A stretch of DNA of 11,814 nt from a bacterium (GTDB taxonomy: Bacteria; UBA9089; UBA9088), in contig DNCM01000066.1 in assembly GCA_003498085.1 (NCBI GenBank), forward strand, positions 1 through 11,814, read 5' to 3'. The notes beneath the pieces were generated by a model. That model did not search any database. It had not been told where the DNA came from and saw only the letters and a program-made list of their open reading frames with translations. Positions 1 to 7,406 of this stretch are shown piece by piece. The position numbers and the translations under genes were made by a program. Within the stretch, counting starts at the first letter, position 1. Every line of letters starts with the position of its first letter.

Positions 1-122
1 AAGATATCTTCAAACCTTTTTTCTAATCTCCTATCTTTAAACTCTTTACCATATGAAAGTTTGAATTCTTCTAAATATTGAGACAAACTATTTTCTTTCA
101 TCTCTATCTTATAAATCGGCAT
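1..122 (-). CDS. Partial 5' end of a probable IS4-type transposase gene
   Basis: An ATG at 122 opens a reading frame on the minus strand that stays open for 40 codons to the left edge, so only the N-terminus is present. A purine-rich stretch with AAAGGA lies about 11 bases upstream as a possible ribosome binding site. Residues 24-40 carry YGKEFKDRRLEKRFEDI, which resembles the 'G-x-x-x-x-D-x-R-L-x-x-R' pattern in the N-terminal DNA-binding domain of IS4/Tn5-like transposases. This assignment comes from pattern memory, and no catalytic domain is visible. The gene diverges from the DRTGG gene at 256, and the 93 bases between this ATG and the -35 box at 216 could include an IS terminus, though no terminal repeat could be proved. 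An unrelated hypothetical protein remains possible. Confidence 0.45.
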   Translation of the reverse strand, partial: MPIYKIEMKENSLSQYLEEFKLSYGKEFKDRRLEKRFEDI

Positions 123-215
123 TTTTTCTTTTTCCTTTATTGGATAAAATGAGTGTAGAAAACCTAGGCAGGACTTACTTCTACAGACTTATGGGTAAGT
201 TACAGAAGAAAAATC

Positions 216-245
216 TTGACAAAAATTAAATAAAAATCATATTAT
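216..245 (+). promoter_or_regulatory. Sigma-70-type promoter giving a near-leaderless mRNA for the DRTGG gene
   Basis: TTGACA (216-221, perfect consensus) and TATTAT (240-245) are separated by 18 bases. The -10 box ends 10 bases before the ATG at 256, so transcription should begin at about 252-256. No Shine-Dalgarno sequence precedes the ATG. The likely transcript is leaderless or has a leader of a few bases. Confidence 0.65.
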
Positions 246-255
246 TTTTGCTATT

Positions 256-1206
256 ATGAAATCTATCGTTATTTCAGGAATAGGAAGGTGCGGAAAAAGT
301 CTTGTAACAGCAGGTTTTATTCTAAATTTTAAAAACTGCGGATATTTTAAACCAATCGGAGAAAAAAGGAAAGTTGGCGGGAGAATGATAGATGAGGATG
401 TTTACCTAATGAAGAAAATAGCCAATATTTCATTATCTGACTATGATATATGCCCTGGTCTTGACTTTCCTGAAGTTGATATAGATATTGAAAAGATAAA
501 GTCTGCATACCAAAAGGCAGTAGAAAATAAAGATCATATCATTATTGAAACAGATATTGTCCGTGGTGCAAGAAATGGTTTGTCTTCATTCGAAATAGCA
601 GATGCACTCAATACAAAAATCCTCCTTGTTATAGAGGAAAAAGATGGCTGGGAAGATGAAATGGCCTTTTTAAAAAGACAAGGAGAAGAGCTGATTAAAG
701 GTGTAGTTTTAAATAAAGTAAAAAATCTTGATCTTGTCGATAAAGATGCATTTTTGGGAACAATTCCATACACAGAGGGGTTTTCTTCTGTATCTTGTGC
801 CCAAATTCAAGAGGCTTTATCTGCCAATATACTGGCGGGAAATGGGGGGCTTTTAAGACAGGTTGAAAATATTCTTGTTGGTGCAATGACCCCAAAATAT
901 GCAATGCCTTATCTTGAAAGAATACCAAACAAAACTATAATCACTGGAGGAGACAGGACAGATCTAATCCTTTCCGTCTTGACAGAAGATACATCCTGTA
1001 TCGTATTAACTGGAGATATAATCCCTTTCCCAGAGGTTATAGAAAAGGCAGAGATAAAGAAAATACCTCTGCTTTCTGTACCCTGGGATACACATACAAC
1101 CTTAGATAAAATAGAAACAGTTATTCCAAAGATAAACCCTGATAATAAAGCAAGACTTTCTTCGATAAAAGAAATTACAAACTCCCTTTGTAAAGCAGTA
1201 TTTTAA
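256..1206 (+). CDS. BioD-like P-loop NTPase with C-terminal DRTGG domain
   Basis: A 316-residue stand-alone protein resembling the N-terminal BioD-like plus DRTGG part of long phosphotransacetylases (COG0857), without the acetyltransferase domain. Residues 8-15 (GIGRCGKS) form a Walker A motif of the G-x4-G-K-S type. KP at 32-33 matches the dethiobiotin-synthetase fold, and E98/D100 in IIETD could supply the acidic metal-site residue. GVVLNKV at 149-155 looks like the base-recognition strand. The DRTGG domain occupies about 200-290, with its signature GGDRTDL at 231-237. The domain is known as a regulatory or ligand-binding module, and the substrate here is unknown. The product should be cytosolic. 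The ATG sits directly under a strong promoter. The stop codon overlaps the start of the DUF362 gene by one base (TAATG), so the two are co-translated. It should not be called biotin synthesis on this evidence. The family is fairly sure; the role is not. Confidence 0.85.
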   Translation: MKSIVISGIGRCGKSLVTAGFILNFKNCGYFKPIGEKRKVGGRMIDEDVYLMKKIANISLSDYDICPGLDFPEVDIDIEKIKSAYQKAVENKDHIIIETDIVRGARNGLSSFEIADALNTKILLVIEEKDGWEDEMAFLKRQGEELIKGVVLNKVKNLDLVDKDAFLGTIPYTEGFSSVSCAQIQEALSANILAGNGGLLRQVENILVGAMTPKYAMPYLERIPNKTIITGGDRTDLILSVLTEDTSCIVLTGDIIPFPEVIEKAEIKKIPLLSVPWDTHTTLDKIETVIPKINPDNKARLSSIKEITNSLCKAVF

Positions 1207-2270
1207 TGCCTAAGGTTTGTATTATAAAGACCTCGCCTGAAACAATCATCGAAGATTACAGGAAGGTTATGTATGGTGCTGAATACGAAAAGCACCTTTC
1301 TTCAGAAAGGGACCTAATAATAAAGCTTAATCTTTCCTTAACAAAGTATTTTCCATCTTGCTCAACAGAACCTTGGCAGATCGACGGTGTTTTGAATTGC
1401 TTGATTGAAAACGGCTTCCTTCCATCAAAAATTTTTCCTGTTGAAAATAAAACTATTGTTACAAATCCAAGAAAAGGAGCAATCAACAACAAATGGCTTC
1501 ATGTTTTTAAGAAATATCGCCTCAATTTTATTTCTCTTCCTGAGATAGATTGGGAAGTATATCACTTCAAAAAAAAACTTTTTGTAATAGATAAAATATT
1601 TCCTGAGGGTATTTTTATTCCAAAGATGTTTATTGGAAAGGATATTTTACACCTTCCAACTATAAAGACAAATAGCCATTCAATAATAATGGGCGCTATA
1701 AAGAATGTATTCAGTGGCTTGGTAAAAGAAGTAGGGCATTATATCTATGATCATGAAATATTGCTTGATTTACTCATTATGCAAAGAGAACTCCACCCCA
1801 ATGTTTTTGTTATAATGGATGGGACAATATGTGGTGATGGAGGGGGACCAAGAACAGTTATTCCAAAAATAAAGAATGTTATATTGGCATCGTCTGATCC
1901 TGTTGCAATAGATGCTGTTTCTTTTCGTCTTATGGGGTTTTCTCCAATAGATATTCCCTATATTAGGATGGCACATGAAATGGGATTTGGTGTTGCCGAT
2001 ATTAAGGATATAGAGATTGTTGGTGATATTGATATTTTAAATGAAAACTGGGGCTTTAAGGTAAAGAAAGGTCTTAGTATATTTTTTGAGCAATTTATGA
2101 AGAAGAGATTTTTACAGAGGCTTGAAAAATTTCCCCTTTGTTCCTCTTTTTACTATCAAGTATCAAATCTTTATTACGACACCCTTTGGTATTCAACCAT
2201 TGGAAAGATAAGAATTTCAAAGTTTATGAAAACAGAATGGGGAAGACTACTTAGGAGTTACGAAACATAA
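1206..2270 (+). CDS. DUF362 family protein
   Basis: A 354-residue protein of the DUF362 family (COG2006), whose biochemical function is not established. Family landmarks in order are KLNLS at 40-44, STEPW at 53-57 before the helix of the N-terminal alpha/beta unit, PTIKTNSHSIIMGAIKN at 151-167, the glycine-rich MDGTICGDGGGPR at 204-216, and SSDPVAIDAV at 229-238. No ferredoxin-type CxxCxxC cluster is present, unlike DUF362 proteins fused to 4Fe-4S domains. About 75 residues after 280 are basic and aromatic and match nothing I recognise. No signal peptide is seen. The ATG overlaps the stop codon of the DRTGG gene and has no clear Shine-Dalgarno site, so translation probably depends on coupling. 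The tight link with a BioD-like/DRTGG protein suggests a shared pathway, which is inference. Confidence 0.85.
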   Translation: MPKVCIIKTSPETIIEDYRKVMYGAEYEKHLSSERDLIIKLNLSLTKYFPSCSTEPWQIDGVLNCLIENGFLPSKIFPVENKTIVTNPRKGAINNKWLHVFKKYRLNFISLPEIDWEVYHFKKKLFVIDKIFPEGIFIPKMFIGKDILHLPTIKTNSHSIIMGAIKNVFSGLVKEVGHYIYDHEILLDLLIMQRELHPNVFVIMDGTICGDGGGPRTVIPKIKNVILASSDPVAIDAVSFRLMGFSPIDIPYIRMAHEMGFGVADIKDIEIVGDIDILNENWGFKVKKGLSIFFEQFMKKRFLQRLEKFPLCSSFYYQVSNLYYDTLWYSTIGKIRISKFMKTEWGRLLRSYET

Positions 2271-2316
2271 ACTTTATTTGATATAAAAGGATATACCAAA
2301 GATACACAAAATATTA

Positions 2317-2336
2317 AGATGTAGACAGATGTAGAC
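2317..2336 (+). repeat. Perfect 10-base tandem repeat before the TPR gene
   Basis: AGATGTAGAC occurs twice in direct succession (2317-2326, 2327-2336) and ends two bases before the ATG at 2339. Each copy contributes to a TAGACA, the same one-mismatch -35-like hexamer found upstream of tadA. No -10 box fits at the right distance before the ATG, and there is no Shine-Dalgarno site. It may be an operator, a translation-related element or simple slippage. Confidence 0.6.
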
Positions 2337-2338
2337 AT

Positions 2339-4516
2339 ATGAAGATTATAAGGATAGGTCTTGTTTTTATATGTCTTTTTTTTATAAATGGAAAAAGTGA
2401 TATTATAAAAGCAAGGGCGTACCTTGCAAAAGGTTCATATGACAAGGCAAAACAAATCTATGAGGAAGAATTAAAGAAATCTCTAAAAGAAGATTTACTT
2501 TTTCCCCTTTCTATTTGCTATCAAAAAAAAGGAGAGATTTTTGATTTTGGAAATATTTCATATTCTCCTCATTTAAGAAACGGGCTCTTTTTCTATCACA
2601 AAGGAGATTACAAAAGGGCTTATAATGCCTTTAAGTTGGACAAGATCCTCTATTCTTACGAGAGAACTCCTTATTCATATGTAGGGATGGGAATGGTAAG
2701 GAAAGCGCAAGGGAATTTTAAAGAAGCAGAAAAGCTATTCAAAAAGGCAAAAGAGATTGACCCATCACTTGTACTTCCTTATATAAATCTTGCAAAACTC
2801 TATTCTTTGCTTGAAAACTATCATTCGTTGATTGAAGTACTTAATGAGGGAATAGAAAATACCCAATCAAGTGAACTTAAGTTTGAATTTGCAAAATATC
2901 TTAACGCCTCTAGAAGGCACAAAGAGGCATTAGAACTTCTCATTATTCTTCAAGATGAAGAACAGGATAATATCCTTATAAAAGAAGAGATTGTAAAGGC
3001 ATGCGTTTTTTTGGGAAGCCCTACACTTTCTTTTGTTATCTTGCAAGATGAGGCAACCAGTCTATACCTTGAATCCTGTGTTGATATACTTGGTAAGAAA
3101 TACATTCGGGCAGCTAGACTCCTTGATGAGTGTGTTAAGAAGGATAAAGAATTCCATCTTGCAAAGATAAGGGCTTTGTGGCTATGTAAAGAATTGATGT
3201 GGAAAAATAAACTAGATGAGGTTTATAAAGATGCTTCCTCCAATTTTCCTTCCGATGGTATCCCAGATGTCTATATGAGTGAATTTTGGGCAAAAAAGGG
3301 AAGTTATACTACTGCATTCGATTATGCAAAGAATGCTATTGAAAAAGAGCCGTCGCTTAATTTAGGATATTTTGCATTGGGAAACATCTATTATTTTACA
3401 AATGATTTTATCTATGCAATATCTTCTTATAAAAAAGGAATAAATCTCTCCGATACAAAAAGACCATTCTGGTTTTTTCTTGAAGAGGCATTTTTATTAA
3501 GATATCTTCCTATATTTTTATTTGGTTATTCTGTCTGCTGGTTAATTACTCTTTTTCTCCTTCTTATAATTCATTTAATAGGCATGTTTCTTATAAAGGA
3601 CTATCCAGGCCTTAAAAGGTATGTTTTAAAAAAGAGATGGTTTCTTTGGTTTTATTTAGCAACAACGCTAATCTTAGCCCTTTCAATGATATTTGGACAA
3701 AGAACGATAAAGTTTGTTCCAATTGAGCTGTTAAAAGATGCATTTGTCTTTCTTGTCCTATACCTTCCAATAGGAATCTCTTTAGTTCTTGTTTTGGCAG
3801 TTGTTTTATCTTTTTTTATAAAATGGCCGAAATTTCGCATTTATCTTTCTTTTATCCTCCTTGACCTTTCCCTAGATATTGGGATTATCGTTCTTATTTC
3901 TTCACTTCTTCCTATCTTCGCAGACCATCCAAGGGTTTTTAATATAGTCAATCTTATCTTTGTCATTTTATTTAGAAGGTCAAGGCTTATCTTGATATGC
4001 TTTCTTATTCTCTTTTTTCACATCTGGTTTCAATATTTTGTTTCATCTGGATATAAAAAGGTATTAATTGGTAGGTTGAATGAGGGAGAAAAAATATTTA
4101 GAAAAGCTATTTCTTCGATTTTCTTCCTGAAATGGCTTGAGCCAACATATAGCGATATGGTAGGCTTGTGTATACTTGGAAGGGTTCTAGTTTTGCTTAA
4201 AAATGGTGAGTATTCCAAGATAGAAGAATTGTGGAGTCCTATAGAAAAAAATATGGATGCTTGGTGGCCCCTAAATTCAAGGGTAAGGTTTCTCTATCAG
4301 TGGTCAAATTCCCTTTCTTTAATATTAGAAGGAAATAAGCATGACCCATCCTTTCTTCTTGAGATTCCAGAATACAAAAAAAGAAAAAAGGCAGTTTATC
4401 TCTTAAAAAGCTTAACAGACAAGAGCTACATTCCTAAATATAAAGAAGAAAAGGAAAAAGATAGATTTATTTCTTCCGCCTTATTATATATAGAAAAAAA
4501 TTATCTTCAAATATAA
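2339..4516 (+). CDS. Exported TPR protein with a multi-spanning membrane region
   Basis: A 725-residue protein with a three-part layout. Residues 1-18 are a basic start followed by a hydrophobic stretch, fitting a signal peptide or anchor. From about 22 to 375 come helical hairpins of TPR type. The clearest are around 24-44, 113-143 (GMVRKAQGNFKEAEKLFKKA, then DPS) and 313-340 (FWAKKGSYTTAFDYAKNAI, then EPS), followed by 342-370. About five hydrophobic segments follow, near 388-417, 433-453, 468-494, 500-527 and 548-565. A final soluble part (570-725) is partly TPR-like (GRLNEGEKIFRKAISS). I recognise no catalytic motif. Such proteins usually serve as scaffolds for envelope complexes, but no specific role can be given. 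It lies 68 bases after the DUF362 gene, with no convincing promoter of its own, so co-transcription is likely. It converges with the flippase-like gene at 4541 across 24 bases. Confidence 0.85.
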   Translation: MKIIRIGLVFICLFFINGKSDIIKARAYLAKGSYDKAKQIYEEELKKSLKEDLLFPLSICYQKKGEIFDFGNISYSPHLRNGLFFYHKGDYKRAYNAFKLDKILYSYERTPYSYVGMGMVRKAQGNFKEAEKLFKKAKEIDPSLVLPYINLAKLYSLLENYHSLIEVLNEGIENTQSSELKFEFAKYLNASRRHKEALELLIILQDEEQDNILIKEEIVKACVFLGSPTLSFVILQDEATSLYLESCVDILGKKYIRAARLLDECVKKDKEFHLAKIRALWLCKELMWKNKLDEVYKDASSNFPSDGIPDVYMSEFWAKKGSYTTAFDYAKNAIEKEPSLNLGYFALGNIYYFTNDFIYAISSYKKGINLSDTKRPFWFFLEEAFLLRYLPIFLFGYSVCWLITLFLLLIIHLIGMFLIKDYPGLKRYVLKKRWFLWFYLATTLILALSMIFGQRTIKFVPIELLKDAFVFLVLYLPIGISLVLVLAVVLSFFIKWPKFRIYLSFILLDLSLDIGIIVLISSLLPIFADHPRVFNIVNLIFVILFRRSRLILICFLILFFHIWFQYFVSSGYKKVLIGRLNEGEKIFRKAISSIFFLKWLEPTYSDMVGLCILGRVLVLLKNGEYSKIEELWSPIEKNMDAWWPLNSRVRFLYQWSNSLSLILEGNKHDPSFLLEIPEYKKRKKAVYLLKSLTDKSYIPKYKEEKEKDRFISSALLYIEKNYLQI

Positions 4517-4540
4517 GATGCTTAGATTGGTCGAATAATT

Positions 4541-5509
4541 TTATTCTCGCTTTGTAATTTGAGCCCATGAAATACCTTCTTTCATGAGATAAAATCCTCC
4601 GACAAGTGTTACTGGAATATACTGACCAAGATGGACAATTATGGAATAACTCAACGCAATATCTTTTTCTACTCCAAAGAGAAGGAGTCCACCTACACAA
4701 AATGAGTGAAATACTCCGATATATCCTGGTGCAGCCGGAATCATAGTTCCCAATCCGACAATAGCTGATATGAAATATGGGGCATAAAAAGGGATATCAA
4801 TACCGAATGAAAAAAGGAGTATGTGAAATTCACAACCAAGCATGGTTATCGCAACAATTGAGTATAGAGTTATAAGAAGAATATCCCTTATATTACCAAG
4901 GCTTGCAAGACCATCAATAAATCTATCAAGGATATAGCTTGCTTTTTCTGAGGATGCTTTGTGGATTAGTGAAGAGATATTAAAAACCAATCTTACCATC
5001 AAATCTCTTTTTATCTTTAAGAAGATCAAGAATAATATTCCAAATGTGAACACAAAAAGACCTACTGCTCCTGTTGTCCTTACCCATTCTGGAAATGGAG
5101 AGATTATCATGCCCAAACCGAAAAGGAAAAGGAGGGCAAGACCATCAAATATCCTCTCCAAAACAATTGTTCCAAAAGAAAGGCTTCTGGATATCCCTTC
5201 CTTTCTTCCAATTATATAAGCCCTTGCAAACTCGCCCAGCCTTGCTGGAAGGATATTGTTTACCATAAAACCTATCATCATAACAGAAAATAATGAGTTA
5301 AAACTTATTCTTTTTGTTTCTTTAAGAAACAAATCCCACCTTACTGCCCTTGGAACGAACGAGATAATAACAACTAGCATTGCAGGGATGAATAGTCTAT
5401 AATCTGCATTTATCAAAGCTTCTTTTGCATTCTCATAATCAACATTTCTTACAGCAAGATAAAGAAAGAGAAAACTTATTATGAATGAAAGGATATGTCT
5501 CTTTTTCAT
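4541..5509 (-). CDS. UPF0104 / MprF-type flippase-like integral membrane protein
   Basis: A 322-residue membrane protein of the lysylphosphatidylglycerol-synthase transmembrane family (PF03706, also called UPF0104 or the AglD/MprF N-terminal domain). Hydrophobic helices occur along its whole length, starting at 5-20 and 39-53. Conserved family signatures are NNILPARLGEFARAY at 84-98, ERIFDGL at 118-124, and PAAPGYIGVFH at 258-268 near the C-terminal helices. The cytosolic aminoacyl-transferase domain of full MprF is absent, so it should not be called a lysyl-PG synthase. Stand-alone members are thought to act in lipid or lipid-linked sugar translocation, and the substrate is unknown. Its ATG overlaps the mnmE stop codon (ATGA), making it the last gene of the khpB-mnmE operon. 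No terminator hairpin is evident after it. Confidence 0.88.
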   Translation of the reverse strand: MKKRHILSFIISFLFLYLAVRNVDYENAKEALINADYRLFIPAMLVVIISFVPRAVRWDLFLKETKRISFNSLFSVMMIGFMVNNILPARLGEFARAYIIGRKEGISRSLSFGTIVLERIFDGLALLFLFGLGMIISPFPEWVRTTGAVGLFVFTFGILFLIFLKIKRDLMVRLVFNISSLIHKASSEKASYILDRFIDGLASLGNIRDILLITLYSIVAITMLGCEFHILLFSFGIDIPFYAPYFISAIVGLGTMIPAAPGYIGVFHSFCVGGLLLFGVEKDIALSYSIIVHLGQYIPVTLVGGFYLMKEGISWAQITKRE

Positions 5510-6825
5510 TTTCCAATGCAGAATGTAAAAAAGATTTTATCTAGAATATCTTCATCCGTTATTTTCTCACCAATAATACCGGATAAGCTATCTATGGATG
5601 CTCTAAGCTCAATCGATGCAATTTCGTCCCTTTTATCTATCTCATGAATTGCCCTTTCAAGATGAAAAATAGCCTTCTCTATTGCCTCTTTATGACGGAT
5701 GCTTGTTATGATATTGTTTTCATCGAAAGAAGAAAAGAGTGTCTCCTCTATTGTAGAAACAAGGGGAGAGATATTTCCCTCTTTTGCAGAGATATAAACT
5801 ATTGGGTAATTTTTTATCTGGGATATATCGATTGCTAGAGGTAAGTCGCATTTATTGACACATAGAATTAAATTATCCTTTTTTATTTTTTCCAAGATCA
5901 CTAAATCATCATCCGTTAAGGAAACAGAACCATCAAAAACAAGAATTACTATATCGGATGTTTCAATTGCTGCCCATGCCATCTCTATACCCTCTTTCTC
6001 TACAATATCGATTGCAAAACAAAGTCCTGCTGTATCAACTATCTTGAGTGGAATCCCCTTAATGTTTATTATTTCCGAAACCAAATCCCTAGTTGTTCCA
6101 GGAATTGGTGTCACAATTGCCCTTTTTGTCCCAAGTAATGCGTTTAATATTGAGCTTTTTCCAACATTTGGCTTTCCAACTATTACACCGATTGCACAAT
6201 CTGAAAGATACCTCCCGGACCTATATCCTAAGATAAGATTATCGAGTTTTTCTTTGAGTAATATGGTATCTTTATAAATTCCTTCTTTATCCAATTCTTC
6301 TTCAAAGTCAAGTCCTGCCTCGATATAAGAAAGACAGGACAAAAGGCCTTCTCTTATTTCTTTTATTTTTAATGAAAGGCTGCCACCAAGTTCTCTTACT
6401 GCAATTTTCCTTGCAAGCTCTGTCTTTGCAGAAACAATTTTTGAAACCGCCTCTGCCTGAGAAAGGTCAATTCTTCCTGAAAGATATGCCCTCTTTGTAA
6501 ACTCACCAGGCTCTGCAAGCCTTGCACCACAAGAAATAACCAAAGAAAGAGTTTCTTTAAGAGAAGATAGCCCAGAATGGATGTTTATTTCAACAATATC
6601 CTCCCTTGTGTATGTATATGGTGCTTTATGGTACGAAAGGAGGACTTCATCGATTACTTCGTCTTTATTAATTATCTTTCCATATATCAATTTACGGTTT
6701 TCTATAGGTTTTTTTGATCTAAATATTTTCTTTGCAATTTTTAAACTTTTTGGCCCAGAAATCCTTACAATCCCAATTCCTCCTATTCCGGGTGGTGTTG
6801 AAATTGCAGCAATTGTATCATTCAT
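5506..6825 (-). CDS. mnmE: tRNA uridine-5-carboxymethylaminomethyl GTPase MnmE
   Basis: With MnmG (not in this window), MnmE installs the carboxymethylaminomethyl group, or its glycine-derived form, on U34 of tRNAs reading NNA/NNG codons in split boxes. The 439 residues are close to the usual 450. The N-terminal tetrahydrofolate-binding domain starts DTIAAISTPPG and is followed by a conserved EPGEFTKRAYLSGRIDLSQ at 105-123. The inserted G domain shows GKPNVGKSS (217-225), TTRD (244-247), DTAG (264-267) and NKCD (324-327). The helical domain ends in the diagnostic C-terminal CIGK (436-439), whose cysteine is a family hallmark. Residues 83-85 read HSG where many homologues have HGG. The ATG lies inside the 3' end of khpB (8-base overlap), with no strong Shine-Dalgarno site, so coupling is likely. 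Identification is firm. Confidence 0.97.
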   Translation of the reverse strand: MNDTIAAISTPPGIGGIGIVRISGPKSLKIAKKIFRSKKPIENRKLIYGKIINKDEVIDEVLLSYHKAPYTYTREDIVEINIHSGLSSLKETLSLVISCGARLAEPGEFTKRAYLSGRIDLSQAEAVSKIVSAKTELARKIAVRELGGSLSLKIKEIREGLLSCLSYIEAGLDFEEELDKEGIYKDTILLKEKLDNLILGYRSGRYLSDCAIGVIVGKPNVGKSSILNALLGTKRAIVTPIPGTTRDLVSEIINIKGIPLKIVDTAGLCFAIDIVEKEGIEMAWAAIETSDIVILVFDGSVSLTDDDLVILEKIKKDNLILCVNKCDLPLAIDISQIKNYPIVYISAKEGNISPLVSTIEETLFSSFDENNIITSIRHKEAIEKAIFHLERAIHEIDKRDEIASIELRASIDSLSGIIGEKITDEDILDKIFFTFCIGK

Positions 6826-7276
6826 TCGGGATAACGACCACCTGCCTTGCTTCTCCTTCCCCCTGGCTTATTGTGGTCACCCGATGGTCTCCCTGAAGAA
6901 ACGAATGGACAAGATACCTTTCATGTGCAGACATAGGTTTTAGGGCTACCTCTTCTTTTGTTGCAGCTACTTTATCTGCAATATCAATAGCAAGATTCAT
7001 GAGCCTGTCAATACTTCGCTTGCGATAGCCATTGATATCAAGCATTACTCTTTTTCTCATGGATGTCTTTTTGAAAAAAATAGCCTGAACAATCTCTTGA
7101 AGGGCATCTAAGTTTTTCCCGTCCTTTCCAATTATTGTGCCACCATTATTAATGTTGATTTCGATTGATATACCCTGTCCATCTTTTTTTGCTATAATTT
7201 GAGGTTCTGTTCCCATAAGCACAAGAATCTTTTCGGCTATTGCCTTTGCTACTACCAATGTTTCATCTTGTTCCAT
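6818..7276 (-). CDS. khpB: KH-R3H RNA-binding protein, KhpB/Jag-like
   Basis: A 152-residue single-stranded nucleic-acid-binding protein. A KH domain spans about 27-82, with its GxxG loop as GKDG (50-53) within the segment GTIIGKDGKNLDALQ. An R3H domain follows from about 90 to 150, with the RxxxH motif as R120 and H124. The N-terminal Jag_N domain of longer SpoIIIJ-associated Jag proteins is missing, so this is the short form. Placement directly before mnmE matches the widespread jag-mnmE order at the end of the rpmH-rnpA-yidC cluster. The usual upstream partners are absent, and der diverges instead. The ATG at 7276 is supported by a strong Shine-Dalgarno sequence six bases away. Homologues bind many small RNAs and mRNAs and affect cell division or envelope growth; the role here is inferred. 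Confidence 0.93.
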   Translation of the reverse strand: MEQDETLVVAKAIAEKILVLMGTEPQIIAKKDGQGISIEININNGGTIIGKDGKNLDALQEIVQAIFFKKTSMRKRVMLDINGYRKRSIDRLMNLAIDIADKVAATKEEVALKPMSAHERYLVHSFLQGDHRVTTISQGEGEARQVVVIPNE

Positions 7277-7282
7277 ATCTTT

Positions 7283-7290
7283 ATCACCTC
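7283..7290 (-). promoter_or_regulatory. Strong Shine-Dalgarno site of khpB
   Basis: On the minus strand GAGGTGAT sits six bases before the khpB ATG. It is an almost perfect anti-16S match. It shows that this genome uses Shine-Dalgarno initiation, so the lack of such a site before der, prfA, tadA and the DRTGG gene is meaningful. Confidence 0.8.
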
Positions 7291-7298
7291 GTTATTTT

Positions 7299-7328
7299 AT
7301 TTTATCACAGATAAATAGGGCTATGCAA
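7299..7328 (-). promoter_or_regulatory. Probable promoter of the khpB-mnmE operon
   Basis: Reading on the minus strand, TTGCAT (7328-7323) is followed after 18 bases by TAAAAT (7304-7299). This predicts a start near 7292 and a leader of about 16 bases, just enough to hold the Shine-Dalgarno site. Each hexamer has one or two mismatches to consensus. Confidence 0.45.
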
Positions 7329-7368
7329 GTTTTAATTAGGAATTTTTCTTCATAAATTCTAGTTGCTT

Positions 7369-7397
7369 TTGACAAAACAGTCACTTTTTAGTATAGT
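7369..7397 (+). promoter_or_regulatory. Consensus promoter of der, leaderless or nearly so
   Basis: TTGACA (7369-7374) and TATAGT (7392-7397) are spaced by 17 bases. The -10 box ends nine bases before the ATG at 7407, placing the transcript start at about 7404-7407. No Shine-Dalgarno site lies upstream. It shares the 130-base divergent region with the khpB promoter, and the two do not overlap. Confidence 0.7.
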
Positions 7398-7406
7398 TAG
7401 TATACA

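Noticed and set aside
173..208. ACTTAC / GTAAGT inverted pair and neighbouring CTTCT / AGAAG as a possible IS terminus
   Set aside because: The arms are only five or six bases and no matching sequence was found near the right-hand partial gene, so an IS end cannot be placed.
256..1206. Annotation of the first complete gene as dethiobiotin synthetase (bioD)
   Set aside because: The protein carries a DRTGG domain and lacks biotin-gene neighbours. The match is to the BioD-like part of phosphotransacetylases.
4541..5509. Annotation as lysylphosphatidylglycerol synthase (mprF)
   Set aside because: Only the transmembrane flippase-like region is present; the aminoacyl-transferase domain is missing.
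5855..6277. Plus-strand 140-codon open frame opposite mnmE
   Set aside because: It is antisense to the MnmE G domain, with no promoter or ribosome binding site.
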